Shown: piece by piece, positions 1-8,007 of the stretch
Layout of the letters: each line of letters starts with the position of its first letter
How positions within the stretch are numbered: the stretch's first letter is position 1
Origin: Bacteroidales bacterium UBA932
Lineage (GTDB): Bacteria; Bacteroidota; Bacteroidia; Bacteroidales; UBA932
Reading direction: 5' to 3'
Assembly (NCBI GenBank): GCA_002293585.1
Contig: DBDM01000141.1
Coordinates: 18,349 to 28,482 of the forward strand
DNA length: 10,134 nt
Made by a program: the position numbers and the translations under genes
The notes under the pieces: model-generated
The model's database searches: none
The model's input: only the letters and a program-made list of their open reading frames with translations
What the model was told of the DNA's origin: nothing

Positions 1-88
1 AATCGGTGATGCCGATGTAGGCCATATCGCCTTCCGCCTTAATCCATTCGTGGTCTTTCGAATACTTTAAATTTGCAGGAATGTTCAT
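1..88 (-). CDS. gcvH: Glycine cleavage system H protein, N-terminal fragment
   Basis: The first 29 codons, read from an ATG at 88-86 off the left window edge, begin [16 protein letters not shown]. The KYSKDHEWI segment, then a short acidic stretch and YIGITD, is the standard opening of the H protein, a small (about 125 residue) lipoyl carrier. H protein shuttles the aminomethyl group between the P, T and L proteins of the glycine cleavage complex in the cytoplasm. The lipoylated lysine lies further downstream and is outside the window, so function cannot be checked. The start lies 30 bases after the sprA stop, in an A/T-rich gap with no Shine-Dalgarno sequence, no TAnnTTTG element and no terminator hairpin. 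I infer that it is read through from sprA. The order sprA-gcvH is, as I recall, the same in Flavobacterium johnsoniae. Confidence 0.93.
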   Translation of the reverse strand, partial: MNIPANLKYSKDHEWIKAEGDMAYIGITD

Positions 89-118
89 AATAATTTATTT
101 TTTATGGTTTATAGTTTT

Positions 119-3100
119 TTATTGTGCTAATGATAAGTTGATACTAAATCCGGCGGAAGTATTGGCCGTAGCAATAGTCGACACGCGCGGCGTATTGATC
201 ACCCGGTCGAAAAATAAACGAATGGTAACACTGTTACTCACCACATAGTCGGCGGAACAGTTAATGCTTACCGTGCTTTTACCGTCGGAGATCTGCGGCA
301 AGTCGGTATCATCATCCGCAATACGCCGGAGAATGCTCAGGTCGTCACGGAACGAAAGATCGGCACGCATACGCAGCACCGTATTGCTCCGGGATGTACG
401 GTTGCTCAGGAATTTAAAGATGACCGGAAACTCCCTGAAGGTATAGCCTGCACCGATATTCAAGGCGTTGGAACGAAATTCCGTAATTTGATTATTCGCC
501 ATGCTCAGGCTTACCGTACGCCGCCGTATCCACTCAATACGTGTAGACAAAGCATTATACCAGCCCAGATCAATATAAAGCAGGGGCGACATATCTTCGG
601 AAATTTGAATATTCATCAGATCGCGCGGCGGAATAAAATCATTCAACGTATTGCGCACATAAGCAAAACCGTCGGCATCTTCGGTATATTTCTGGTTCCA
701 CATAAAAGAATTTACCGCATAGGTCGACTGGTAAGAATGCCTTAATGTAGCTGAAGTGATCACATCTTTCAAAGCGGGAATTTGCGACAAGCCTTCATAA
801 GCAATCTGCCAGCCGGGGATAGGGATGTTCAGGAAATTGCCTAAGGTCACATTCTCCGCCGAACGCCCTGTGTAGGCCGCCAGGAAGGAAGGAACCAACA
901 CTTCGGGCGAAAGCGGGCCAAAACCATCGGCATAGCCGTTAGCGCCAATTGCACCGGTATAGCCGTTGCCCCGCGCACCGGGCTGGGCAGCTTTGGCTGC
1001 TCCCAACCGGCGTGAAATAACCTGGCGGTTTTGCAGAAATCGCCGGAAAGCATCGGAATCATAACCATTATCAACCGACGGACTTTCAAATGCCGACCCA
1101 ATACTCAACACCGAAATATTGAAATTACCCGACAACTGGCGTTGGTTATTCGAACGGGCAATATTATAAGTGGACAGGTCTTCGTTATAACCACGCCGTG
1201 CGCCCAACTCAATGGTCAACCCGCGAACAGGTATCAGCGTAGCCCGGAAATTCCAGGTGTTGGAATGGTTCATGCGGAAAGGAGTAATAATACTCGTATC
1301 GGCCGACAACCATTGTTTTCGCCGTGCCATTTCTACAAAATCATAATCCTGATTCCCGAATACAAAACCCCAGCCAGGCGCCCAACTGTCGTTAAAATTC
1401 ATACCCAACAATTGCGAATTAGGTTTGAAACCGGGCACCGTAGTAGCATCTATTCCGGTATACATCACCGACACATTGCGCACCATCATGGCTAAACGCA
1501 GCATGAGTTTTCCGGTATACGCCATGGGATTTTGTTTCTTAGGTGCCTTACCGCTCACCTTCACCGTAGCACCTCGCACTGTTTCTTCCGCAATAATGGT
1601 TACCGTATTTTTATCTACCACCGCCACTTCGGCTTTCACTATTTTACCGTCGGCGGCAGTCACCTGCACATTTATATTTTCCGTGCCCAACCTGTGTTTT
1701 AAAGAGCGGCGCTGTTTCGCCCGTAGATTTAATTTAGCGCTCTCATACGTCACATCCACCAATTCCGGACGCCGGCGCGAACGGCCGGAAAATTCATCAT
1801 TAATACTTCGCAGGAAAGGCACTTTGTTATACAGCGTTTCCAAATTGAGCGACAAACTGGCGGTGAGGTTACGCGAATTGGCAATGGTATTGCCCGGATC
1901 ATAGGACTCATCATTCAGCAGGGGAGCAGCCTGCCAGTCGAAACTGCCGCCGTAGCGAAGCGAAGAACTGGTCCATTCCAAAAAAGGAATTTTATTAATC
2001 GGCACTGTCCAGGTAAGATCATAACTATGATTGTATTGTACATTGCGCCCCATGTTCCAGAAATTAGTCCAGGTAGAATCTTTCCAATGGCGATAGCCTT
2101 CTGGATCCAGATCTTTGTTGATAATACCGTCGGGCTCATCAATACGCGCGCGGTTGTTAGCCGAGAAATCCAGCTTGATACTGCGTGTAATATCCCAAAG
2201 CATCTTATAATCCCTGTCCCAGGTAAAATCCTTTGCAGCAGTGGCCGGCAATATCACATCGGGAGCGGCGATCGTACGGTACTGCAATTCGTTGTACGAC
2301 CTATTGATATCGGTATTAAAAGTAAACTGGTTGGGATAAGGATTAAAATTCAATTCATTGATCAAGCGCAAATATTTCGACTGCAACCACGGCACGCCTT
2401 TGAAAATATCTATATGGAAGGGCTGCACATTATACGCATAGCCCAAGTTGAAATGATAGTTTTCATCCCGCTGATGGTCGAGGCGCGAATTATGTGCTAA
2501 TAAACGGTTATAAGAAAGACTCAATGAAAAGTTCGACGGATGGAAGACCTTTTGTTCGGTAGTATTAGCTCCAACACGCACATTGGTCAAATTAACCGCC
2601 AGGCGTTGTTTAAAATCAAGTACCATACGGCGCAAAGAGTCGCGTTCATGCGACGGCAGGATATCCAATGCCTCACTAAATAAAATATCCTGATCAAAAG
2701 GACTATATTTCGGCGTAGTGTAATTTTCCATAAAGCCGAAGAAGAAAGGCAAGCGAATCCCGAAACGTTCCGGGAAAAATCTACCCAACTCCAAATTCGA
2801 CGCAATATCATACTGGTACACCTGTACCATTGAACGATCGGCAATTTTCGCTTCCAAACTTCCGAAGTTAGGCGTCATCATATTTCCGGCAATCGTAATA
2901 TTACCAAGGTCTGCCAGCTTGGCCGACATACGGGCGTTGGCTGCATAACCCGGACTTTCGTCGAAGTTCGTCAAACGCAATTCATCCATCCATACAATAG
3001 CCGACTTAGACAATCCGTCATCGCCCGACCTGTTGCGCCGCGACGGGTTACGGATACCTATCATCAATGTACGAACCCCGCCTAAATTAGGATTTCCTAC

Positions 3101-6100
3101 TATACGTACGGTATTCTTTCCATCCCTCTTCTCAAACACCGACGACAACGAACCGCCCTGCGCTTTAAGCAGTGCATTGCGTTCCAATTTAGCTCTGGTG
3201 AAAATATCCAGGTCGATGTCGAGCCGGTTACTTTCCGGCCACACTATTTCACGCTGGTTGTCGTAATAATATCCCGGCGCCGTGAGCGATAAGGGAATTT
3301 CATATTCATAATAATTATAACGGAAATCCGATCCGATACGTACGAACATCGATATTTCATTGTCGCGCAAAGGGTCTCCCGCAATAGCTTCCGCATGCAC
3401 ATCCATTTTCAGGCGATTATATTGGCGGAAATCGAAGAAGGTATTTTTATACGCGGCACGGGCATCGCCGTCGGCCAGGTCAATCACCCTCAACTGCATG
3501 GACTGCTCGTTCAATTGCCGCACCTGGTACTCTCCCGGATCTATCTGTCGCGAAACGCCCGGAGGAAGCAGGTAGTTCACCGGCGTACGCGAAGCATTTT
3601 CTTCAATGCTCACCGACGTAACATCGAAAAGTGCATTGGTCAATTCCGGCTGCGCCGTTCCTTCCTGTCCTTCCATCAACGACTGTGTGTAACGGCGCCA
3701 CTCGCCGCGCACTAATTTCAATACGCCAAAACGCATAATCGTCGTGTCCTGGAAGCCGCGCAGGAACATACGCACAAAACGGATCGACTTGAGGTCTTGT
3801 ATGGCGCCGATGGCGCGTCCTTCGCTAATGGGCACCTTGAATTGGTACCAGGTCACCGTAGACGGGCCGTTATCCCTGAAATTCACCGATACCGTGCGGC
3901 TATCCGTAATATAATTTTGACCTACCCGCAAAGCATTGGGATTAATATCAATTTCATATTGGAGATAATTCTCCGACTCGTTCATGGTATAGTCGCGATT
4001 AATATCCTCCATGTCCGGCAAAGTGGTTCCCATGGAATTATCACCGTCGGTGGGTGTAGAGTTGCCTTCCGGATTATTGTAATATTTATAACGGTCGAGA
4101 ATCGAAGCCTGTCGCTGGTCGTAAGCGCTATGGAGATAATACATATAATTATCGCCGGCAGGGTCGTTCTCCACATTACTATAAGCCTGAGGCGTAAGCA
4201 ATGCCTTCATTCCATCCATATAATTTTTGAAATGACTTCGTTCATGCCCGTTGTCCAAACCGTCCATCCCCACATCCTGATAAGCGCGGGAAGCAAAATC
4301 GTTATCAAAGGTCTGCGTGAGCGACTGCACTTTCGGCACGCGCCCCCAAATAGTAGTTTCATAACGGGCAGTATCTTCAAAAGGCGGCAAGCCGTTTTCA
4401 AACGACTTCTTACCGTCTTTCAAAATGTCTTCCGACACATTCCCAAGGTTGATATACAATTTCCCTTTTGAATTTGTTTCCGGCTTGTACACAAAAGGAT
4501 CCATCAACCAGAACTCCACATAATCATAGTTAGCCGTTTCAAAGTCGGTCACGGGCAATGAGCGCATAATGCCGCCCCATCGCTCGTCCGGGCGTTTCAA
4601 TACCCCGTCTGCGTTCACGTCCGTATCGTAGTTGTAGGGGCCTTTTTCCTCAGGATAAAATGCCATGTTGAACACCGGCAGGTTCGCAGGCGTGCCCAAC
4701 ACCTCATCCTGCTCGGGGAATAGTTCACGGATAGGGATCTCACGTACAAAATGGTTTTCCTGATATAGTCCCGGATTATTTTTGATATAAGCCGGCGTAT
4801 AGGCGGAATTACGCAGAAATTCCGGATAAATGGAATACCACGACAGGCGCGCGCGCTTAAAGCCATAGTTCAAAGAAGTGGCCATGGCTTCGGGGAATAA
4901 CTGGTCTTGTCCCTGCGGCGTGCTGGCCAGCGTCCATGCCGTTACACTGCGCAGGTCAAGTGATGTTTCACTACTTTCAAAGTCGTCGATAAAAACCGTT
5001 CCGCCGGAAGCATCAATAGCGCCGGAGTGCCCGGGAAGAAATTGTGCGAACTCCGCATCGAAAGCGATGGACGATTTTTCATTAGAACTATAAAAAGGCA
5101 ATACATTCAAGCCTTTGGTAATAAAAGGCGCTTCCATCCTATAGGCGGTATTAATACCCCAAATAGTATTGGAAATCGCTTCATTGCCCCAATTTACTTT
5201 TTGTGTGAGCGGCCGCTCACTGAGGTTAAGGATCGTGGCCCCTATATAAAAATTATCATTGAAACGGTATTTCAAATTCGTACCTATCAATGTTTTTGTT
5301 TGCAGATTGAACAACTGGCGATTTTCCAGCGACACACGGATGGGCGTTCCCGACTCAAGGTATGCGCGGTTCAATATACGTACGGTACCCAGCATATAGT
5401 TCACTTCGTAGTCTATATTTTCCTGCAATTGAATACCTCCGGCCGTCACCACCACCGAGCCTTGCGGAATATTCGTAGCATTCAGTCTGATCTCCGAACC
5501 GCCTTCCGACACATAACTACCTATCAATTTAAAACGGTTCTTCTCGGCAAACGACTGGGCTTTCACCAATGTAGAATCATATAACTCATTGAATGCATAT
5601 TTCTGCGCAAGTACGGGATTATCGATTTGCTTTTCGAGATAACGGCCGAAAGGCTCCAGCGAAGGGAAGATAATCCTTCCCCGTGATGCCAGCACGGTAA
5701 CACCGTCAATGAAGTCGAAAATGCCGTCGGGCGACGCGTCTAACTGACCGTTCAGGTTATCAAGGTTCAGTACGCGCAATAAAGGTTTGTTGGCAATTTT
5801 TCCTTCACCGATGTATGGCAGTGCGGCACCGGCCTCGCTATTCTCATAGAAAATATCCATCAGAAAATCCTTCGGGCTGATACTGTAAGCATCGAGCGAA
5901 TAAATATTTTTCATCATCAATTGCCAGGTAGGCAACTTAGGCGACAAGGTAGTACCTTTCAGCAATTTCAGCACCAGCGTATTGGGAGCCACAACACCAT
6001 CCGTAGAGATCTCTCCTACCTTATACGTTTGTCCGAAAGCTTCATATTCGTAAGCCACCGCCAACACTTCATCATTATTGAGCGCCTGGTTTAAAGAAAT

Positions 6101-7345
6101 ATATCCCAACTGCGTGTTAACCGCATATTCATTAGGATTTAATTTCCGGGCATTTTCCAATTTCTCAAAATCCTCGCTGTTCCTCAGCCGCAATGTTCCC
6201 GAGAGATAGTCGGTAACATTGGAAAGATTGCGCAACTGCGCGACATCAACAACATTCAATAAATTATTACTTGATGAGTCGGGATAACCGCCGTGCCGCC
6301 GGCTAAACATCAGGTTGTAAATCACGTCGGCCTCCCCAAGATCCATAAACGCCACCACATTCCGCGAGTCTTCAAACTTTGCTCCCTTGTTTGTGATCCA
6401 CACTTCCACTCGCGTGATATTAATGCCGGAAAGTACCAAGGGCAGGCGGCTCAAATATTGGTCGTAATTTTCACGAAAATAATGATTCAGGAAAAAGTGC
6501 CGGTTGGCGTCGTACTTGTCGGCAGAAATTTCAAACACATTCGACTGTCCGCTGCCTTGTATTTCGACGGTTTTGGTTTCGGCATCCTGTCGTGAGAAAA
6601 TAGCGGTCATGTCGAGTTTACCAAAGCGTAAAGCCGTTTTAATCCCGAACAGGCTTTGGTTACCGGTGATCAACGTACCGTCGAGCGGAAGATTCACATT
6701 ACCCGCTTCAATTTTCTGAATGATGTCGTCTTCATTCCCCGCATATTCGATCTTGAAGTTGGTTTCAAAGTCGAAAGTAGCTTCCGTGTTATAATTCCAG
6801 TTCAGTTTAATGCGGTCGCCGATCGAAGCATCGACATTAAACATCATTTTTATTTTGAAATCAAAACTGGTATTTCCGCGATAACGTTCGGGGATCACCG
6901 GATTGTCGGTGTAATTATGATTGATACCGAAACGCAGATCTATGTTACCTTGCGGGTTCACTGAAATCTCATTGGAACCGAATACTTTTTTAAAGACATC
7001 GCTATTTACGGAGAACGATGTAGGAATAATATTCCCATTTTGATTTTGTCCCAATCCGCCCACTTCTCCGGATTGCAGTCCGCGCTGTCTGTCCCATCCC
7101 TGCCGAAGGGAATTGAGAAACTGCTCGCGGCGGTACTCTTCGGCCGACAGCACCTTGTAGGGCCTTGTCTTGCGGGTGTCATAACTGTAGTAGTATAAAT
7201 AATCGCCGCTTACCGGGTCGTAGTCTACAATGGGCGCCGAGGCCTGCTGTCCCATCAACGGAACGGCGGGTTCGTCCTGTGCATAAGCAGTAAGACTATA
7301 TGCACAAAGCAATAAGAGGGCAGTATGTAGATATAAACGTCGCAC
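119..7345 (-). CDS. sprA: SprA/Sov, outer-membrane translocon of the type IX secretion system
   Basis: This 2408-residue protein has the normal SprA length (about 2400). In the family, SprA forms a very large single-chain beta barrel (36 strands in the Flavobacterium structure). It exports proteins with type IX C-terminal signals to the cell surface, with PorV and a plug protein as partners; it is needed for gliding or for secreted enzymes. A type I signal peptide ends at AYA|QD (residue 22). Conserved family blocks follow in order: YDPVSGDY (about 42); a SprA N-terminal-type region with TEATFDFE, KIEAGNVNLPL and SLFGIK (about 145-320); SERPLTQKVN (about 710); FIDDFESS (about 783); RWGGIM and EFWLMDPF (about 920-950); YQDVGMDGLDNG (about 1022); MEDINRDYTMNESENY (about 1110); and WMDELRLTNFDES (about 1448). 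The C-terminal half is rich in alternating strand-like segments and ends INLSLAQ without a terminal aromatic. The GTG start is the only usual start codon after the preceding in-frame TAA at 7369-7367. It shares one base with the ruvA stop, suggesting coupled translation. No frameshift is seen. Confidence 0.97.
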   Translation of the reverse strand: MRRLYLHTALLLLCAYSLTAYAQDEPAVPLMGQQASAPIVDYDPVSGDYLYYYSYDTRKTRPYKVLSAEEYRREQFLNSLRQGWDRQRGLQSGEVGGLGQNQNGNIIPTSFSVNSDVFKKVFGSNEISVNPQGNIDLRFGINHNYTDNPVIPERYRGNTSFDFKIKMMFNVDASIGDRIKLNWNYNTEATFDFETNFKIEYAGNEDDIIQKIEAGNVNLPLDGTLITGNQSLFGIKTALRFGKLDMTAIFSRQDAETKTVEIQGSGQSNVFEISADKYDANRHFFLNHYFRENYDQYLSRLPLVLSGINITRVEVWITNKGAKFEDSRNVVAFMDLGEADVIYNLMFSRRHGGYPDSSSNNLLNVVDVAQLRNLSNVTDYLSGTLRLRNSEDFEKLENARKLNPNEYAVNTQLGYISLNQALNNDEVLAVAYEYEAFGQTYKVGEISTDGVVAPNTLVLKLLKGTTLSPKLPTWQLMMKNIYSLDAYSISPKDFLMDIFYENSEAGAALPYIGEGKIANKPLLRVLNLDNLNGQLDASPDGIFDFIDGVTVLASRGRIIFPSLEPFGRYLEKQIDNPVLAQKYAFNELYDSTLVKAQSFAEKNRFKLIGSYVSEGGSEIRLNATNIPQGSVVVTAGGIQLQENIDYEVNYMLGTVRILNRAYLESGTPIRVSLENRQLFNLQTKTLIGTNLKYRFNDNFYIGATILNLSERPLTQKVNWGNEAISNTIWGINTAYRMEAPFITKGLNVLPFYSSNEKSSIAFDAEFAQFLPGHSGAIDASGGTVFIDDFESSETSLDLRSVTAWTLASTPQGQDQLFPEAMATSLNYGFKRARLSWYSIYPEFLRNSAYTPAYIKNNPGLYQENHFVREIPIRELFPEQDEVLGTPANLPVFNMAFYPEEKGPYNYDTDVNADGVLKRPDERWGGIMRSLPVTDFETANYDYVEFWLMDPFVYKPETNSKGKLYINLGNVSEDILKDGKKSFENGLPPFEDTARYETTIWGRVPKVQSLTQTFDNDFASRAYQDVGMDGLDNGHERSHFKNYMDGMKALLTPQAYSNVENDPAGDNYMYYLHSAYDQRQASILDRYKYYNNPEGNSTPTDGDNSMGTTLPDMEDINRDYTMNESENYLQYEIDINPNALRVGQNYITDSRTVSVNFRDNGPSTVTWYQFKVPISEGRAIGAIQDLKSIRFVRMFLRGFQDTTIMRFGVLKLVRGEWRRYTQSLMEGQEGTAQPELTNALFDVTSVSIEENASRTPVNYLLPPGVSRQIDPGEYQVRQLNEQSMQLRVIDLADGDARAAYKNTFFDFRQYNRLKMDVHAEAIAGDPLRDNEISMFVRIGSDFRYNYYEYEIPLSLTAPGYYYDNQREIVWPESNRLDIDLDIFTRAKLERNALLKAQGGSLSSVFEKRDGKNTVRIVGNPNLGGVRTLMIGIRNPSRRNRSGDDGLSKSAIVWMDELRLTNFDESPGYAANARMSAKLADLGNITIAGNMMTPNFGSLEAKIADRSMVQVYQYDIASNLELGRFFPERFGIRLPFFFGFMENYTTPKYSPFDQDILFSEALDILPSHERDSLRRMVLDFKQRLAVNLTNVRVGANTTEQKVFHPSNFSLSLSYNRLLAHNSRLDHQRDENYHFNLGYAYNVQPFHIDIFKGVPWLQSKYLRLINELNFNPYPNQFTFNTDINRSYNELQYRTIAAPDVILPATAAKDFTWDRDYKMLWDITRSIKLDFSANNRARIDEPDGIINKDLDPEGYRHWKDSTWTNFWNMGRNVQYNHSYDLTWTVPINKIPFLEWTSSSLRYGGSFDWQAAPLLNDESYDPGNTIANSRNLTASLSLNLETLYNKVPFLRSINDEFSGRSRRRPELVDVTYESAKLNLRAKQRRSLKHRLGTENINVQVTAADGKIVKAEVAVVDKNTVTIIAEETVRGATVKVSGKAPKKQNPMAYTGKLMLRLAMMVRNVSVMYTGIDATTVPGFKPNSQLLGMNFNDSWAPGWGFVFGNQDYDFVEMARRKQWLSADTSIITPFRMNHSNTWNFRATLIPVRGLTIELGARRGYNEDLSTYNIARSNNQRQLSGNFNISVLSIGSAFESPSVDNGYDSDAFRRFLQNRQVISRRLGAAKAAQPGARGNGYTGAIGANGYADGFGPLSPEVLVPSFLAAYTGRSAENVTLGNFLNIPIPGWQIAYEGLSQIPALKDVITSATLRHSYQSTYAVNSFMWNQKYTEDADGFAYVRNTLNDFIPPRDLMNIQISEDMSPLLYIDLGWYNALSTRIEWIRRRTVSLSMANNQITEFRSNALNIGAGYTFREFPVIFKFLSNRTSRSNTVLRMRADLSFRDDLSILRRIADDDTDLPQISDGKSTVSINCSADYVVSNSVTIRLFFDRVINTPRVSTIATANTSAGFSINLSLAQ
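923..970 (-). repeat. Imperfect 27-base (9-residue) tandem repeat in SprA
   Basis: SprA residues 2126-2141 read as two related units, GNGYTGAIG and ANGYADGF(G), offset by 27 bases. The string ATAGCCGTT occurs on the plus strand at 932-940 and again at 959-967. The second unit matches the conserved SprA context GYxDG(F/Y)GP that precedes a V-P-FLAAY block, so the first unit is the likely added copy. It lies in a glycine-rich, loop-like part of the C-terminal barrel region. Confidence 0.55.
1535..1687 (-). other. Extra beta-rich segment inside SprA (residues about 1887-1936)
   Basis: Between a very basic stretch (KQRRSLKHRL) and the next barrel-like block, SprA carries about 50 residues of short alternating hydrophobic strands. 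They contain INVQVTAADGK, KAEVAVVDKNTVTI and GATVKVSGKAPKK. The pattern resembles a small soluble beta-sandwich rather than membrane strands, because it is dense in charged residues and short turns. I infer a loop or periplasmic domain inserted in the barrel. I cannot name a family for it, and its side of the membrane is unknown. Confidence 0.5.
7280..7345 (-). other. Signal peptide of SprA (residues 1-22)
   Basis: The N-terminus has two arginines at positions 2-3, a hydrophobic core with LLLL at 10-13, and a small-x-small site AYA before Gln23. That is a standard Sec/signal peptidase I pattern, as expected for an outer-membrane barrel. Cys14 follows four leucines, which does not fit a lipobox, so lipoprotein processing is unlikely. 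The presence of a good signal peptide directly after the GTG also supports that start codon. Confidence 0.85.
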
Positions 7346-7929
7346 TATAAGTGTTTCAAGGCTGCTTTAATCAAATCTTCGAGTGTATATTTAGGGTTAT
7401 CACGTAACAAAACCGATAACGCCTTTTCAGCCGGCGCCTTGGCGAAACCAAGCATAACCAGCGCCGACAATGCTTCGTCGCGAATACCGGACGTAGCGCC
7501 GGGCACTGCCGCATCCGGCAATCCTGTAGTTTTAACTACTTTATCTTTAAGTTCCACGACCATACGCTGAGCGGTTTTCAGACCTATTCCCTTAACGCCC
7601 TGCAAGCGGCGTACATCGTCCTGCATAATGGCTGTGCGCACTTCCGAAGAAGAAAGGGACGACAAGATCATGCGCGCCGTATTCGGCCCGATACCGGAAA
7701 CACCGATCAGCAAACGGAAAATCTCCCGTTCTTCCTTCTCGTAAAATCCGAACAACAACTCGGCGTCTTCCCGTACGATATGGTGCGTCCATAATTGTAA
7801 TTCACGCAATTCACCGACAGCAGCGTAGGTTTGAAGCGATATGTTAATAGAATAGCCTACGCCGCCGGCCTCTATCACCACATAAGTAGGTGTCAATTCT
7901 GCTACAATTCCTTTAATAAATTCGTACAT
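7345..7929 (-). CDS. ruvA: Holliday junction branch migration protein RuvA
   Basis: RuvA is the DNA-binding subunit of the RuvAB motor; as a tetramer it holds four-way junctions flat while RuvB hexamers pump DNA through, before RuvC cuts. The 194-residue product is of normal length. Residues 1-63 form the OB-fold domain, opening MYEFIKGIV and containing GGVGY and the REDAELLFGFY block. Two helix-hairpin-helix motifs follow: VSGIGPNTA (77-85) and VKGIGLKTAQR (112-122), the latter leading into VVELKDK. A flexible linker (about 133-147) precedes the C-terminal RuvB-binding domain (149-194), with DEALSALVMLGF. All three domains are intact. The ATG at 7929-7927 follows a promoter-like element with about 20-25 bases of leader and an A/T-rich region without a Shine-Dalgarno sequence. 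Its TAG stop overlaps the sprA GTG by one base. Confidence 0.97.
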   Translation of the reverse strand: MYEFIKGIVAELTPTYVVIEAGGVGYSINISLQTYAAVGELRELQLWTHHIVREDAELLFGFYEKEEREIFRLLIGVSGIGPNTARMILSSLSSSEVRTAIMQDDVRRLQGVKGIGLKTAQRMVVELKDKVVKTTGLPDAAVPGATSGIRDEALSALVMLGFAKAPAEKALSVLLRDNPKYTLEDLIKAALKHL

Positions 7930-7955
7930 AAATTAAACATGTTATGCCTAACTTA

Positions 7956-7986
7956 CAAAGGTACTGATTTTTCTTGAATTTCGAAA
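7956..7986 (-). promoter_or_regulatory. Predicted Bacteroidota-type promoter for ruvA-sprA(-gcvH)
   Basis: On the minus strand the string TACCTTTG (7963-7956) matches the phylum's -7 consensus TAnnTTTG exactly. Upstream, TTTC (7986-7983) matches three of four bases of the -33 TTTG, with the usual spacing of 19. The predicted start point is near 7951, giving a leader of about 20-25 bases before the ruvA ATG. This is read from sequence only. The -33 part is weak and the -7 part strong. Confidence 0.6.
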
Positions 7987-8003
7987 AAAAATTATTACAT
8001 TTG
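7973..8003 (+). promoter_or_regulatory. Predicted Bacteroidota-type promoter for sufS-sufE-folK
   Basis: TACATTTG at 7996-8003 matches the -7 consensus TAnnTTTG, and CTTG at 7973-7976 matches three of four bases of the -33 TTTG, again with a 19-base spacer. The -7 element ends only four bases before the sufS ATG. Transcription is therefore predicted to start within a few bases of the start codon, giving a leaderless or nearly leaderless mRNA. Its upstream half overlaps the divergent ruvA promoter at 7973-7986. Confidence 0.6.
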
Positions 8004-8007
8004 TGAC

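Noticed and set aside
89..118. Possible promoter or terminator between sprA and gcvH
   Set aside because: The 30 bases are A/T-rich but contain no TAnnTTTG element and no stable hairpin followed by a T run in either direction.
1031..1904. Two overlapping plus-strand open frames (154 and 159 codons) opposite the sprA 3' part
   Set aside because: Both mirror coding constraints of sprA, overlap each other in different frames, and carry no recognisable domain. The hydrophobic stretch in the second is the antisense image of charged and beta-rich SprA codons.
3797..4471. A 224-codon open frame on the plus strand opposite sprA
   Set aside because: It lies wholly antisense to strongly conserved SprA blocks (MEDINRDYTMNESENY, YQDVGMDGLDNG), its translation resembles no family I know, and it has no promoter or start context. 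It is a by-product of codon use in sprA.
5205..5220. Perfect 16-base palindrome GTGAGCGGCCGCTCAC
   Set aside because: It falls on the codons for the conserved SprA motif SERPLT. Protein conservation plus codon choice explains it, and one such palindrome in 10 kb is not very unlikely.
5027..5584. A 185-codon open frame on the plus strand opposite sprA
   Set aside because: It is antisense to conserved SprA sequence including SERPLTQKVN, with a low-complexity, unrecognisable translation and no initiation signals.
7302..7313. Possible lipobox at Cys14 of SprA
   Set aside because: The residues before the cysteine are all leucine, which does not fit the small residues needed at -1. A clear AYA signal peptidase I site follows at residue 22.
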